A stretch of 64,000 bases of DNA from Flavobacteriales bacterium (GTDB lineage Bacteria > Bacteroidota > Bacteroidia > Flavobacteriales_F > PHOS-HE28), in NCBI GenBank assembly GCA_016715995.1, contig JADJXF010000009.1, positions 397,362 to 461,361 on the forward strand, in the 5' to 3' direction. Shown one piece after another: positions 35,612-44,132 of this stretch; positions within the stretch are counted from its first letter, which is position 1; every line of letters begins with the position of its first letter. A program made the position numbers and the translations under genes. The notes below the pieces were generated by a model. That model searched no databases and was not told where the DNA came from. It saw nothing but the letters and a program-made list of their open reading frames with translations.

Positions 35612-36352
35612 ATGTCTTCCTGGGCCGATCTGCCCGCCACCTGCGGCATCCTGCTCTCGGCAACAGCGCGGCCATGCCGTCGGCTTCTTCGCTTCCTCAG
35701 CATCGTCATGGGATCCGCCGCGATCTTCATGCTTGTACTTGCCTTCACACGGATCCCGTTCGATGTCCATCGTTGGCTGGGCACCGCGGCAGGTGAGTGC
35801 GACAGCCCTGCGGATATGATCGTGGTGCTCGGCGGGAGCGGCATGCCTTCCGGCCCGGAGCTGCTGCGCCTGCATCGGGCCGCGCAGTTGGCCATAGAGT
35901 GGGAACAATCGGCGCTGATGGTGATTCATCCAGGCGAGGAGAAGGTCCTTCGATCCATGGTGGATGAGCTTGTCCTGCGCGGCGTTCGACTAGATCGCAT
36001 CGACACGCTTAACGCAGGGAACAACACGCGGGAGCAGGCGGTGCTCCTGAAGGCGCGGATGAAGGTTCCGGCGGCCCTCGTGATCGTGACGGCGCCGGAG
36101 AACATGTACCGCTCCGTGCGAGCATTCAGGGAAGTGGGTTTTGCGCAGGTCTGCGGCGCCCCGGCGTGGGACCGGGCAATGTTCCACGACTTCGAGTACG
36201 CGCATGCGGCCATCGGAGGGAAGGCATGGGTGCCTGATGTCTCGGACCGCCCGGCGCTGCGCTACACCTTCTGGAACTACTTGAAGCTGGAAGTGACCTG
36301 CATGCGGGAGTTCGTGGCTTTGGCCTATTACCGCATGAACGGTTGGATATGA
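35612..36352 (+). CDS. YdcF-like (DUF218) protein
   Basis: 246 residues with an N-terminal membrane helix (about 27-46) and a DUF218 domain. Its conserved points are ADMIVVLGGSGMPSG (about 69-83), an RLDRIDTLNAGNNTREQAVL stretch (NTREQA being typical) and VTAPENMYRSVRAFRE. The family is linked in Enterobacteria to envelope polysaccharide and lipid metabolism (ElyC, SanA), with uncertain chemistry. The start is uncertain; the first 25 residues (MSSWADLPATCGILLS) may not be translated. Confidence 0.8.
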   Translation: MSSWADLPATCGILLSATARPCRRLLRFLSIVMGSAAIFMLVLAFTRIPFDVHRWLGTAAGECDSPADMIVVLGGSGMPSGPELLRLHRAAQLAIEWEQSALMVIHPGEEKVLRSMVDELVLRGVRLDRIDTLNAGNNTREQAVLLKARMKVPAALVIVTAPENMYRSVRAFREVGFAQVCGAPAWDRAMFHDFEYAHAAIGGKAWVPDVSDRPALRYTFWNYLKLEVTCMREFVALAYYRMNGWI

Positions 36353-36378
36353 GGCGCGAGTGATGTGCCCAAGGGTGC

Positions 36379-36386
36379 TATATTCG
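36379..36386 (+). promoter_or_regulatory. -7 element of tRNA-Arg
   Basis: TATATTCG (one mismatch to TAnnTTTG) lies 15 nt before the tRNA 5' end, the expected distance for a start a few bases upstream. Confidence 0.5.
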
Positions 36387-36400
36387 CCCCGCTTTTTATT

Positions 36401-36474
36401 GGACCCGTAGCTCAATTGGATAGAGCACCTGACTACGGATCAGGAGGTTTGGGGTTCGACTCCCTACGGGTTCA
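36401..36474 (+). tRNA. tRNA-Arg (anticodon ACG)
   Basis: A 74-nt cloverleaf: acceptor GGACCCG/CGGGTTC (one G-U), TA at 8-9, D arm GCTC...GAGC, anticodon arm CCTGA-CTACGGA-TCAGG with anticodon ACG (Arg CGN codons), and T arm with GGTTCGACT. CCA is not encoded. A terminator follows. Confidence 0.95.
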
Positions 36475-36514
36475 CAGGACACGGAGAAGGCGCCGCGAGG
36501 CGCCTTGTTCGTTC
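36461..36514 (+). repeat. Direct repeat copy 1: tRNA 3' end plus terminator
   Basis: 54 bp that match 36562-36615 at 52 positions. It covers the last 14 bases of the tRNA and the terminator after it. The copies start 101 bp apart. Confidence 0.9.
36487..36512 (+). terminator. tRNA-Arg terminator
   Basis: AAGGCGCC, GCGA, GGCGCCTT form a perfect 8-bp stem followed by GTTCGTT. Confidence 0.85.
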
Positions 36515-36561
36515 CAATCGGAACGAACGATTCGAAGTTCATCCCGGCGAAGGCCGGGGAA

Positions 36562-36615
36562 TCCCTACGGGTCCGCAGGACACGGAGAAGGCGCCGCGAG
36601 GCGCCTTGTTCGTTC
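36562..36615 (+). repeat. Direct repeat copy 2: tRNA-tail fragment plus terminator
   Basis: TCCCTACGGGTCCGCAGGAC and the following bases repeat copy 1 with two changes. The 47 bp between the copies carry a hairpin (CCCGGC-GAAG-GCCGGG, about 36543-36558) of a REP-like kind. Confidence 0.9.
36588..36613. terminator. Second, probably bidirectional terminator
   Basis: It is the same AAGGCGCC-GCGA-GGCGCCTT stem as at 36487. It lies directly after the stop of the leftward gene 36614-36919 and has TTCTCC on that strand, so it may serve both directions. Confidence 0.7.
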
Positions 36616-36919
36616 AGTGCGTCGCGAGCTTGCGCACCATCTCCTGCGTGAGGCTGCTGGCATCGGGGCCGTAGGCGTTCACCAGGATCCCTTTGAGGCC
36701 ATGCCGGGAAGAGCTGATGGCGTACACGATGCTCTGGTCCTGCGGGTCGCTGTTCCCCTCGAACCGGTGGAACTCATCGATGTGGAAGTCAGCGGGGTCG
36801 AGGCTTAGGGTGCGCGCGTCGCAGACGAGGCAATGCTCGGCCAGTGAGAGGTCATCGGAGTAGCCTCTGCGCTGCAGGTCATTCACCGCTTCGGACAGGG
36901 TGGAGTAGGCCGCGCTCAT
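36614..36919 (-). CDS. Small conserved Bacteroidota protein (labelled phosphoribosylpyrophosphate synthetase-like)
   Basis: 101 residues. The pattern YSTLSEAVNDLQRRGYSDDL, HCLVCD, FHIDEFHRFEG, DQSIVYAISSSRHGLKGILV, NAYG matches a short family common in Bacteroidota, which databases often call phosphoribosylpyrophosphate synthetase. It is far too short to be that enzyme and lacks its motifs, so the label should not be trusted. The start overlaps the stop of the repeat-protein gene (ATGA at 36916-36919), placing it last in the NfeD-slipin operon. Confidence 0.8.
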   Translation of the reverse strand: MSAAYSTLSEAVNDLQRRGYSDDLSLAEHCLVCDARTLSLDPADFHIDEFHRFEGNSDPQDQSIVYAISSSRHGLKGILVNAYGPDASSLTQEMVRKLATH

Positions 36920-37365
36920 TCCCGCTGCGTGAAATAGAAGTAGAAGAAGAGGATCGCGGTGCGCTCCTCCACGCCGTCGATGCGGCCGATGGTCCTTCCG
37001 CTGCCATCGTAGAGGTAGTTCCCATCAATGCGGCCGATGGTTCTTCCGGATCCATCGTAGCTGTACTCCCCGTCCATGCGGCCGATGGTGCGACCGCTTC
37101 CATCATAGAAGTAGTTGCCGTCGGTACGGCCGATCGTCTTGCCGCTGCCATCGTATATGTAGTTGCCGTCCAGCCGCCCGATGGTGCGTCCGCTGCCGTC
37201 GTACACATACTTGCCATCGATGCGCCCGATGGTGCGCCCGCTGCCGTCATAGAAGTACTGAGCGGATAACGGGAGAACCGTACCAAGCGTGAGCAACGCA
37301 ACCGCAATCACCTGCCGCGCCGACTGCACGATTCGCGGCCGCCGGTTCAAGCCAGAACTGATCAC
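36916..37365 (-). CDS. Secreted protein with six 16-residue YDGSGRTIGR repeats
   Basis: 149 residues. A hydrophobic signal (about 17-36, VIAVALLTLGTVLPLSAQ) precedes six near-identical repeats of 16 residues. The core is Y-x-Y-D-G-S-G-[RK]-T-I-G-R-x-D-G with variable x at two positions (FI, VL, IT, FM, SI, LI). Such alternating repeats suggest a beta-flower or beta-solenoid fold. The tail ILFFYFYFTQRE is short and aromatic. Start and stop overlap both neighbours by 4 bp (ATGA), so it is translationally coupled to slipin. Confidence 0.85.
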   Translation of the reverse strand: MISSGLNRRPRIVQSARQVIAVALLTLGTVLPLSAQYFYDGSGRTIGRIDGKYVYDGSGRTIGRLDGNYIYDGSGKTIGRTDGNYFYDGSGRTIGRMDGEYSYDGSGRTIGRIDGNYLYDGSGRTIGRIDGVEERTAILFFYFYFTQRE

Positions 37366-38357
37366 TTGCTCAGCCCTTTGCTCGCATCCAGCATCTCCTT
37401 GATCCCGCCCAAGCTGCTGAGCACCCCGGTGGCCTCGTAGGGCATGTAGATCACCTTGTTGTTCTGGCCGCTGGTCATGCTGGTGAGCGTCTCCAGGTAT
37501 TTCATGGCGATGAGGTAGTTGGCGGGATCGGCCTTCGCTCCGCTGATGGCCTGCGTCACCAGCTTGATGGCCTCGGCCTCGCCCTGCGCGCGGCGGATAC
37601 GGGCCTGAGCATCGCCCTCGGCTTCCAGGATCTGGGCCTGCTTCTGTCCCTCGGCCTCGGTGATCTGCGCCTGTTGCACACCCTCTGCCTGCAGGATGGC
37701 CGCGCGCTTGCTGCCCTCGGCGTCGATGATCTGCGCCCGCTTATCGCGTTCGGCGCGCATCTGCTTCTCCATCGCCTCGCGGATGTCGCGCGGGGGGTTG
37801 ATGTCCTGCAGTTCCACGCGGTTCACTTTCACGCCCCACTTGTTGCTGGCCTCGTCGAGGATCGCACGCAGCTTGGCGTTGATGGTATCGCGGCTGGTGA
37901 GGCACTCGTCCAGGTCAAGCTCTCCGATCACGTTCCGGAGCGTGGTCTGCGTCAGCTTCTCGATGGCCAGCGGCAGGTTCTCGATCTCATACATCGCCTT
38001 CACCGGGTCCATCACCTGGAAATAGAGCAGCGCATTGATCTCCGTCATCACGTTGTCCTTGGTGATCACATTCTGTCGCGGGAAGTCGTACACGGTCTCG
38101 CGCAGGTCGATCCGCTCCTTCTTCACGAACTGCACGTACTTGTTGCCATCAGGCAGGTCGCGGGTGAAGCGGAAGATGATCTCGCGCGGCCTGTCGAACA
38201 CCGGAATGATGATATTGAAGCCGGCGGTGAGCGTGGTACGGTATTTCCCGAAGCGCTCAATGATCATCGCCTCGCTCTGCTGGATGATGCGCACGCCCTT
38301 GGCGATGATCACGAACGCGAAGAGGACGAGTAGCGCGGGAATGATGTAGTCGGTCAT
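37362..38357 (-). CDS. SPFH/band 7 protein (slipin, QmcA-like)
   Basis: 331 residues. An N-terminal membrane helix (about 4-22) is followed by an SPFH domain (QQSEAMIIERFGKYRTTLTA, NIIIPVFDRPREI, LRNVIGELDLDECLTSRDTI, VNRVELQDINPPRDIREAME). A coiled-coil of Ala-Glu repeats (about 195-260: RAQIIDAEGSKRAAILQAEG) comes next, then a hydrophobic C terminus. Slipins form large membrane rings and pair with NfeD, whose gene directly precedes this one (2 bp). In this genome the pair also carries the repeat protein. Confidence 0.93.
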   Translation of the reverse strand: MTDYIIPALLVLFAFVIIAKGVRIIQQSEAMIIERFGKYRTTLTAGFNIIIPVFDRPREIIFRFTRDLPDGNKYVQFVKKERIDLRETVYDFPRQNVITKDNVMTEINALLYFQVMDPVKAMYEIENLPLAIEKLTQTTLRNVIGELDLDECLTSRDTINAKLRAILDEASNKWGVKVNRVELQDINPPRDIREAMEKQMRAERDKRAQIIDAEGSKRAAILQAEGVQQAQITEAEGQKQAQILEAEGDAQARIRRAQGEAEAIKLVTQAISGAKADPANYLIAMKYLETLTSMTSGQNNKVIYMPYEATGVLSSLGGIKEMLDASKGLSK

Positions 38358-38359
38358 GG

Positions 38360-38818
38360 TCAGGCTTGTTCGAGGGGTTTCACGATCAGGGTGTTGCTCT
38401 CCACGCGCACCACTTCAATGGGGTCGCCGCTGCGGAGGGCGCGATCATTCACGCATTCGGCGCGCCAGTCGTCGCCAGCCACGGCCACACGGCCCAAGCG
38501 GAGGCTGGGCTCGAAATCCTCGGTGACGCGGCCGCGCTGGCCTACCAGCGCATCCACATTGGTGCGCACCCCGGTCTCCTTCCACATGCGCTTCATGAGG
38601 ACCGGGCGCAGGGTGAAGAACGCGATGAGCGAAGCGGTAGCGCAAACGAGGAGTTGGACGGAGATGCCCGCGCCCAGACCAGCCGCCGCACTGGCCGCGA
38701 AGCAGCCCATGCTCACGCAGAAAAGCCAGAAGCCGGGCACGAAGATCTCGGCGATCAGGAGCACGATGGCCACGCCGGCCCACCAGTGCCATTGGAAGAA
38801 GTTCAGGTCGTCCATCAT
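38360..38818 (-). CDS. NfeD family membrane protein
   Basis: 152 residues, the short NfeD form without the serine-protease domain. Helices occur at about 9-31, 34-52 and 55-70 (HWWAGVAIVLLIAEIFVPGF), followed by an OB-fold (LVGQRGRVTEDFEPSLRLGR, VNDRALRSGDPIEVVRVESN). NfeD partners slipin/band-7 proteins. The start is ATG 38818 (MM; the second ATG is 38815). The open frame upstream is not family-like. Confidence 0.9.
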   Translation of the reverse strand: MMDDLNFFQWHWWAGVAIVLLIAEIFVPGFWLFCVSMGCFAASAAAGLGAGISVQLLVCATASLIAFFTLRPVLMKRMWKETGVRTNVDALVGQRGRVTEDFEPSLRLGRVAVAGDDWRAECVNDRALRSGDPIEVVRVESNTLIVKPLEQA

Positions 38819-38961
38819 GTTCGCTGCCGAAGATAGGCGAGGCGCGTCGCGCGGCTCCTGCGCAGTGGTATCAGCGGCGGCGACAGGGGAGGAGCGGTGC
38901 CTTGGCCGCAGCGGGTACTTTCGCGCCACCTGCTCTTGGCCGACGTTGCCGGCCCTTGCCC

Positions 38962-40758
38962 GTGCGAACCTCGCGAACACCGTTCCCCGCCATCGGCCGC
39001 GACAGCCTGCTCACCTACCTTACCGAGGGGCTCGCCTTGCTGGGCATGGTGCTCGCCTTCCGGTTGGCCGCTGCCACTGGCAAGCACGACCTGGACCTCT
39101 ACGTTATTGCACGGCGCACGGTGGCCTTCCTCTTCCCCGTGGTGCTCATGGGGGCGATGGTCGGCCTCACGCGCTACGTGGCCATGAGTCCTTCACCGAC
39201 GGTTGCGCGTCGCTACCTCCTGGGTGCGCTCTCCTGGGTGCTTCCCCTTGGCGCGCTGCTCTGCCTCCTCGGCGTGTTCTTCGCACGGCCGCTCGCTTGG
39301 TCGTTGTTCGATGATCCCCGAAGCGAGGTCCTGGTGCCGCCCATCGGTGTGATGACCGTGGGCATCGCCTTGCACGGCGTGGCCTATGGCTACCTGCGCG
39401 GTCGTGGCAGCATCGTGCTGGCCAACCTGTTGCAGCTGGTGGTGCTCGCTATCGGCCCATGCTTGGCCTTCCTGCTCTTCGATGACATGGTGGCCGCGCT
39501 CTGGTTCACCGCGGTCTCTTGGACCTTGGCACCGCTGCTTTGCGTGCTGCCGGATCTGCTCGCCGGCAGCGCAGGTCCCATCGGTCGCGAACGCGGCGAG
39601 CTCCTGCGCTACGGTTTGCCTCGTGTGCCCGGCGATGTCGCCCTTGGCGCGCTCCTCACCATACCGGGTTATGTGGCGCTCCGCACGCATGGCTTGGGCC
39701 TGAGCGGTGAAGTGGGCTTTGGCGCTACGCTGCTCAACATCGCTGCGGCTGTGTTCTCGCCCGTGGCGCTACTGCTGCTGCCATCGGCTGCTACGCAGCT
39801 CGTTCGTGGCGACCACTTGCGACTGGCGCAGCGCGTATCGCGGATGTCGGGGATCATCCTCGCCGCGTCGGTGGCGCTCACGCTCGGCTTCGAGCTGCTC
39901 GCGGCGCCCGTGCTGCGCATGTACCTCGGCGAAGCCGGCGATTCGTATGTGGCCATGGCGCGCATCGTCTTCATCGGCGCGCTGCCGTTCGCCTACTTCA
40001 GTGGGATGCGCAGCCTGCTCGACGCCTATTTCCGCACACCGCGCAACGGGATTAACCTGAGCAAATCGTTCCTGCTCCTGCTGGTGGGCAGCGTGTTCCA
40101 CTTAATTGTGCCTACTCCGTGGTACACGATGGGCGTGGTCCTTGTGGTCGCACTCACCTACCTGGGCCTCGTCACTTGGCGCGACGTACGTTTCGTACAG
40201 AGCGAATTGCATCGCTTGCATGAGCAGGATCGCGATGCGCTGCGCGTGGTGGTGGTGATCCCAGAGCCGGAGGATGGCGCGGTGTACGCCGAAGCACGCA
40301 CGGAGGCCGAGATGCTTCGTCGCAAGGGTGCGCGCATCACCTTCTTCCACTTGGGTAGCCGCAGCTCCGTTTGGCGGCTGTGGCGCGATCGCGGCCGTTT
40401 GAAGCGGATGATCCTGCGCGAACGACCTGATGTGGTGCATGTCCACTATGGCTCCGTAGCCGGCCTGTTCACGGTGCTGGCAAGCGCGTTGCCAGTGGTG
40501 GTGACCTTCGTCGGCGACGACCTAGATCGGCGCGGGGTGCCTGGAGTCGCGAGGCCATGGCTCGGCAAGTTCTTCTCGCAATTGGCCGCCTTCTTCGCGG
40601 CGGGCATCATCTGCCGCAACGAGCCGGTGCGGGAGCAGCTCTGGTGGCGCGCATCGGAGGCGCTGGTGCTCAACGGCGATGCCGGAACAGAGTCCGCCGC
40701 GAGCGATACCCTTGCGCATCTGCGCGTGGTCGCCATGCACAAACCCGTGGAAGCATGA
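38962..40758 (+). CDS. Wzx-like polysaccharide flippase fused to an N-terminal glycosyltransferase (GT4-like) half
   Basis: 598 residues with two parts. Residues about 15-420 form a multi-helix flippase of the MATE/MVF type (GMVLAFRLAAATGKHDLDLY, YLRGRGSIVLANLLQLVVLA, RYGLPRVPGDVALGALLTIP). After a short linker, residues about 430-598 read as the first Rossmann half of a GT-B glycosyltransferase (LRVVVVIPEPEDGAVYAEAR, RPDVVHVHYGSVAGLFTVLA, VVVTFVGDDLDRRGV, GIICRNEPVREQLWWR). The donor-binding C-terminal half of GT4 enzymes is missing. I use GTG 38962; a TACTTTCG promoter-like element lies about 40 nt upstream. The stop overlaps the next GT4 gene. Confidence 0.75.
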   Translation: MRTSRTPFPAIGRDSLLTYLTEGLALLGMVLAFRLAAATGKHDLDLYVIARRTVAFLFPVVLMGAMVGLTRYVAMSPSPTVARRYLLGALSWVLPLGALLCLLGVFFARPLAWSLFDDPRSEVLVPPIGVMTVGIALHGVAYGYLRGRGSIVLANLLQLVVLAIGPCLAFLLFDDMVAALWFTAVSWTLAPLLCVLPDLLAGSAGPIGRERGELLRYGLPRVPGDVALGALLTIPGYVALRTHGLGLSGEVGFGATLLNIAAAVFSPVALLLLPSAATQLVRGDHLRLAQRVSRMSGIILAASVALTLGFELLAAPVLRMYLGEAGDSYVAMARIVFIGALPFAYFSGMRSLLDAYFRTPRNGINLSKSFLLLLVGSVFHLIVPTPWYTMGVVLVVALTYLGLVTWRDVRFVQSELHRLHEQDRDALRVVVVIPEPEDGAVYAEARTEAEMLRRKGARITFFHLGSRSSVWRLWRDRGRLKRMILRERPDVVHVHYGSVAGLFTVLASALPVVVTFVGDDLDRRGVPGVARPWLGKFFSQLAAFFAAGIICRNEPVREQLWWRASEALVLNGDAGTESAASDTLAHLRVVAMHKPVEA

Positions 40759-41831
40759 GGATCCTGCTCGTCGCCGCGGCCTCTTCAGTGCATGTGATGC
40801 GATGGGCGAACGCCTTTGCGGAACGCGGTCTCCATGTGCACCTCGCCAGCTTGCACGACCCGGTTCCCGGATTCCTGGAAGGTGTTACTCTGCACCGCAT
40901 GCCGCATCTGGGTGGACTCGGTTATCTGATCAATCGACCTTTCCTCCGTCGGCTCATCCGCACCCTCCGGCCCGATGTCATCAACGCGCACTATGCTTCG
41001 GGCTATGGAACGCTGGCCGTGCGCCAAGCTGGAACGCCGCTGGTGTTGAATGTCTGGGGCAGCGATGTGTATGAATTCCCCGACGCTGGTCCATTGCACC
41101 GTTGGCTGCTGAGGAGGAACCTTCTTCGCGCTGACACTGTGGTGAGCACCAGTGAAGTGATGGCCGCGCGCACCAAGCGCATCTGCCCGGAACTGAAGGA
41201 AGTGGTCGTGGTGCCATTCGGGGTCGATACCGAGCGGTTCCATCCTCGAACCGCGCTGCATGAGGATGTTGTCATCGGCACGGTGAAGACGCTCGCGCCG
41301 AAGTACGGAATCGATACGCTCCTGCGCGCCTTTGAGATCCTTACCCGTTCGTCGGGCGTGGAACGATTGCGACTGCGCATCGTGGGCGGTGGCCCTCAGC
41401 GTGCGGAGCTAGAGAGGATTGCGGTGGATCTCGGCATCAAAGAGCTTGTGGAGTTCACCGGACCTGTGCCGCATGATCAGGTGCCCGATGAGCTGCGTCG
41501 ATTGGATGTGTATGCCGCGCTTTCGCGTGCCGATAGCGAGAGCTTCGGCGTGGCCGTGATCGAGGCCTCCGCGTGCGGACTGCCGGTTGTCGTGACCGGT
41601 GTCGGGGGCCTTCCAGAAGTGGTGGAGCAGGACGTGACCGGTTCGATTGTTCCGCCTGACGATCCCCGCGCTGCCGCCGCTGCGCTTGAGCAACTGATCG
41701 CCTCGCCTGCGTTACGCGAGCGTATGGGGCTCGCCGGGCGCGACCGCGTGATGCGACGCTATGCCTGGTCAACCTGCGTGGACAGCCAGCTGGCGGTGTT
41801 CGAGCGCGTCATCAATCGTGCGAAGCGATGA
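40755..41831 (+). CDS. Glycosyltransferase family 4
   Basis: 358 residues, complete GT-B fold: N-terminal acceptor domain (MRILLVAAASSVHVMRWANA, NVWGSDVYEFP) and C-terminal donor domain with GTVKTLAPKYGIDTLLRAF, LRIVGGGPQRAELE and the EX7E motif in SRADSESFGVAVIEASACGL. It adds a sugar from a nucleotide-sugar donor in a surface polysaccharide pathway; the specific sugar cannot be read from sequence. ATG overlaps the preceding TGA, and its own stop overlaps the next gene, so this is one operon. Confidence 0.92.
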   Translation: MRILLVAAASSVHVMRWANAFAERGLHVHLASLHDPVPGFLEGVTLHRMPHLGGLGYLINRPFLRRLIRTLRPDVINAHYASGYGTLAVRQAGTPLVLNVWGSDVYEFPDAGPLHRWLLRRNLLRADTVVSTSEVMAARTKRICPELKEVVVVPFGVDTERFHPRTALHEDVVIGTVKTLAPKYGIDTLLRAFEILTRSSGVERLRLRIVGGGPQRAELERIAVDLGIKELVEFTGPVPHDQVPDELRRLDVYAALSRADSESFGVAVIEASACGLPVVVTGVGGLPEVVEQDVTGSIVPPDDPRAAAAALEQLIASPALRERMGLAGRDRVMRRYAWSTCVDSQLAVFERVINRAKR

Positions 41832-42865
41832 GCGACATGGCCACAGCCCAACCGATCCGCGTGCGTGTGGTGATCCCCTGCCGGAATGAGGCGGGTTATA
41901 TCAGCCGCTGCTTGGAATCACTCATCGCCTGCGACCGTGGTGGAGCCCAACTGGAGGTATGGGTATGCGACGGCATGAGCGAGGATGGCACGCGCACGGA
42001 AGTGCAAGGCTTCGCACGAATGCATCCGTGGATCCGTTTGGTGGACAATCCGGACCGGACCACACCGCAGGCCATGAGCATCGGGCTGCGCCCACCGGGT
42101 TACGATATGGGCATCATCCTCGGCGCGCATGCCGAAGTGGACCATGTATTCCTACGTGCCAATCTCGAAGCGCTCACCGCTCATCCAGAAGCGGGATGCG
42201 TGGGCGGCGTGATTGAGAACGTTTTTCAGGATGCAACGAGCCGCCGGATCGGTGCGGCCATGGGGCATCCGTTCGGCGTGGGCAGCGCTCATTTCCGCAC
42301 CGGAAGGAGGGAGGGCTACGTGGATACGGTGGCGTTCGGGGCCTATCGCCGTGAGGTCTTCGAACGTGTCGGCTACTTCGATGAGCGGCTCGCGCGCAAC
42401 CAGGACGATGAGTTCAACTACCGCGTGACGAAAGCAGGGTTCCGCATCTGGCTCTCCAGCGCCATACGCAGCCGGTACGTGGTGCGGGGCACCTACGCGA
42501 AGCTCTGGCGGCAGTATCGGCAGTACGGCTATTGGAAGGTTTACGTCAATCGCCTGCACCGCACGGTCACGACGTTAAGGCAAGTAGTGCCAGCGTTATT
42601 TGTCGCCTTTCTTGTTGCCGGCCCCGCACTATGTTGGTTGCATCCTGCCGTGGCAATGACATGGTGCCTGGGTTTGATCGCCTATGCCGTTGCTACGTGC
42701 GGCTTCGCCTTGCAAGCGGCGCATCGATGGAACGACATGCCCGGTGTGGCCCTCGCTTTCGTGGTGCTGCACCTGTCGTACGGCATCGGCTACCTTCAGG
42801 GCATCGTGGACTTCATCCTGCTCCGCAAGGAACCCAAGGCCCAAGCCGCCATCCTCACCCGATAG
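41828..42865 (+). CDS. Glycosyltransferase family 2 (ExoA-like)
   Basis: 345 residues, a GT-A domain (residues about 10-230: VVIPCRNEAGYISRCLESLI, EVWVCDGMSEDGTRTEVQ, GAHAEVDHVFLRANLEAL, RNQDDEFNYRVTKAGFRIWL) followed by membrane helices at the C terminus (about 245-330). This resembles ExoA, which adds a sugar to lipid-linked oligosaccharide. ATG overlaps the preceding stop. Confidence 0.9.
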   Translation: MSDMATAQPIRVRVVIPCRNEAGYISRCLESLIACDRGGAQLEVWVCDGMSEDGTRTEVQGFARMHPWIRLVDNPDRTTPQAMSIGLRPPGYDMGIILGAHAEVDHVFLRANLEALTAHPEAGCVGGVIENVFQDATSRRIGAAMGHPFGVGSAHFRTGRREGYVDTVAFGAYRREVFERVGYFDERLARNQDDEFNYRVTKAGFRIWLSSAIRSRYVVRGTYAKLWRQYRQYGYWKVYVNRLHRTVTTLRQVVPALFVAFLVAGPALCWLHPAVAMTWCLGLIAYAVATCGFALQAAHRWNDMPGVALAFVVLHLSYGIGYLQGIVDFILLRKEPKAQAAILTR

Positions 42866-42866
42866 C

Positions 42867-44132
42867 ATGGCCATGAATGATGCCCTTCGCTCGCTCTTCG
42901 CTGAGGGCGGTGGCGCGCTGAATGATCGCTGGCGGCTGTTGTCCGTCTGCCTCTTCGCCTTCGCGCTGGCGCTCGCGCCGAACGTGCTGCCGCTGCTGCT
43001 AGCGGTGATGGTCGCCACCTACTTGATCGACCGCAGGCCATGGAGTCATCGGCCGTTGATCCAGCTGGATTGGCGTGCGCCTTCGCCGTGGCTGCTGCTG
43101 TATTTCCTGCTGCACGTGGCGGGCATGTGCTGGACCACCAACCAGGACTTCGGCTGGTTCGACCTCGGCATCAAGCTCCCGCTGCTGGTGCTCCCGCTGC
43201 TCGCCATGATGCCTGGCCTGCGGCCATCCGGGCGCGATGCAGCGCTGCTCTCCTTCTGCTTCGGGAATGCGGTGGCCGTGCTGCTCTTCGCGATTCTGGC
43301 CACGATTCGGATCGTTGCAGCAGATGGCGCCGGGCCGGAGGAGTTCCTCAGTTCGCGGTTCTCGCCCGGCCTGCACCCGAGCTATTTCGCGTGGTACTTG
43401 GCCACGGCGCTCGTCGTCTTGCTCATAGGTGGGACCGGTGCTCGACTTCCACGCAGGTGGCGTCTTGTGCTGCTGCTCGTACTCTGCCTCGGCATCGTGC
43501 TCACGCAAAGCCGCATGGGTTGGATCACGCTGCCCGTGGTACTGGTTTGGGCGTTGCTCCACGGATGGAACGACCGCTGGATGCGTCGTGTGCTGCTCTT
43601 GCTCCTACTGGTCAGCGTCCTCGGCGGTAGTTTGCTCACGTTGCTTTCACCCGGCGTGCGCGCGCGCATGGTCGATTTAGTGGAGGCGGTGTCTGCACCT
43701 CGCGATGACGCCGGCCAGAGCGCCGCGATCCGCACGGTGGTGTGGCGCTCGGCACGAGAGGTGGCTGTGGCGCATTGGCCTTGGGGCACCGGCACGGGCG
43801 ATGTGAAGGATGAGCTCGTTAAACGCTATGCGGCGGATGGCGCGCTGAAGGCGAGCGAGCAGCGGCTGAACGCACACAGCCAGTTCCTGCAGTCACTCGT
43901 GGCGTTGGGCCTGCCTGGCCTGCTTGGGCTCGCATTGGCGCTGGTGCTGCCGTTCGTTTCGCCGGGCATCGGAATGCCGGATCGCGCAGTACGCCGTGCC
44001 GCTTTGCTGATCATGGCCATGAACCTAGCGGTGGAGAGCATGCTGGAGGTCCAGGCGGGCGTCCTGTTCGCGGCATTCCTGGCGTGGGTGCTTTGGTGGC
44101 CCACCGCTTCGGTTCCATCTTCGCGGTCATGA
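42867..44132 (+). CDS. O-antigen ligase/polymerase-like (Wzy/WaaL family)
   Basis: 421 residues, about 10-12 membrane helices, with the large periplasmic loop before helix 9-10 typical of Wzy_C/WaaL proteins. The conserved HSQFLQSLVALGLPGLLGLA is at about 330-349 and LTQSRMGWITLPVVLVWAL at about 212-230. It polymerises or ligates polysaccharide units in the periplasm. The start is ATG 42867 (MAMNDALR); 42873 is an alternative. Confidence 0.85.
   Translation: MAMNDALRSLFAEGGGALNDRWRLLSVCLFAFALALAPNVLPLLLAVMVATYLIDRRPWSHRPLIQLDWRAPSPWLLLYFLLHVAGMCWTTNQDFGWFDLGIKLPLLVLPLLAMMPGLRPSGRDAALLSFCFGNAVAVLLFAILATIRIVAADGAGPEEFLSSRFSPGLHPSYFAWYLATALVVLLIGGTGARLPRRWRLVLLLVLCLGIVLTQSRMGWITLPVVLVWALLHGWNDRWMRRVLLLLLLVSVLGGSLLTLLSPGVRARMVDLVEAVSAPRDDAGQSAAIRTVVWRSAREVAVAHWPWGTGTGDVKDELVKRYAADGALKASEQRLNAHSQFLQSLVALGLPGLLGLALALVLPFVSPGIGMPDRAVRRAALLIMAMNLAVESMLEVQAGVLFAAFLAWVLWWPTASVPSSRS

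Noticed and set aside
36614..36919. Ribose-phosphate pyrophosphokinase
   Set aside because: The family name in databases suggests it, but at 101 residues and without the PRPP-binding motif it cannot be that enzyme.
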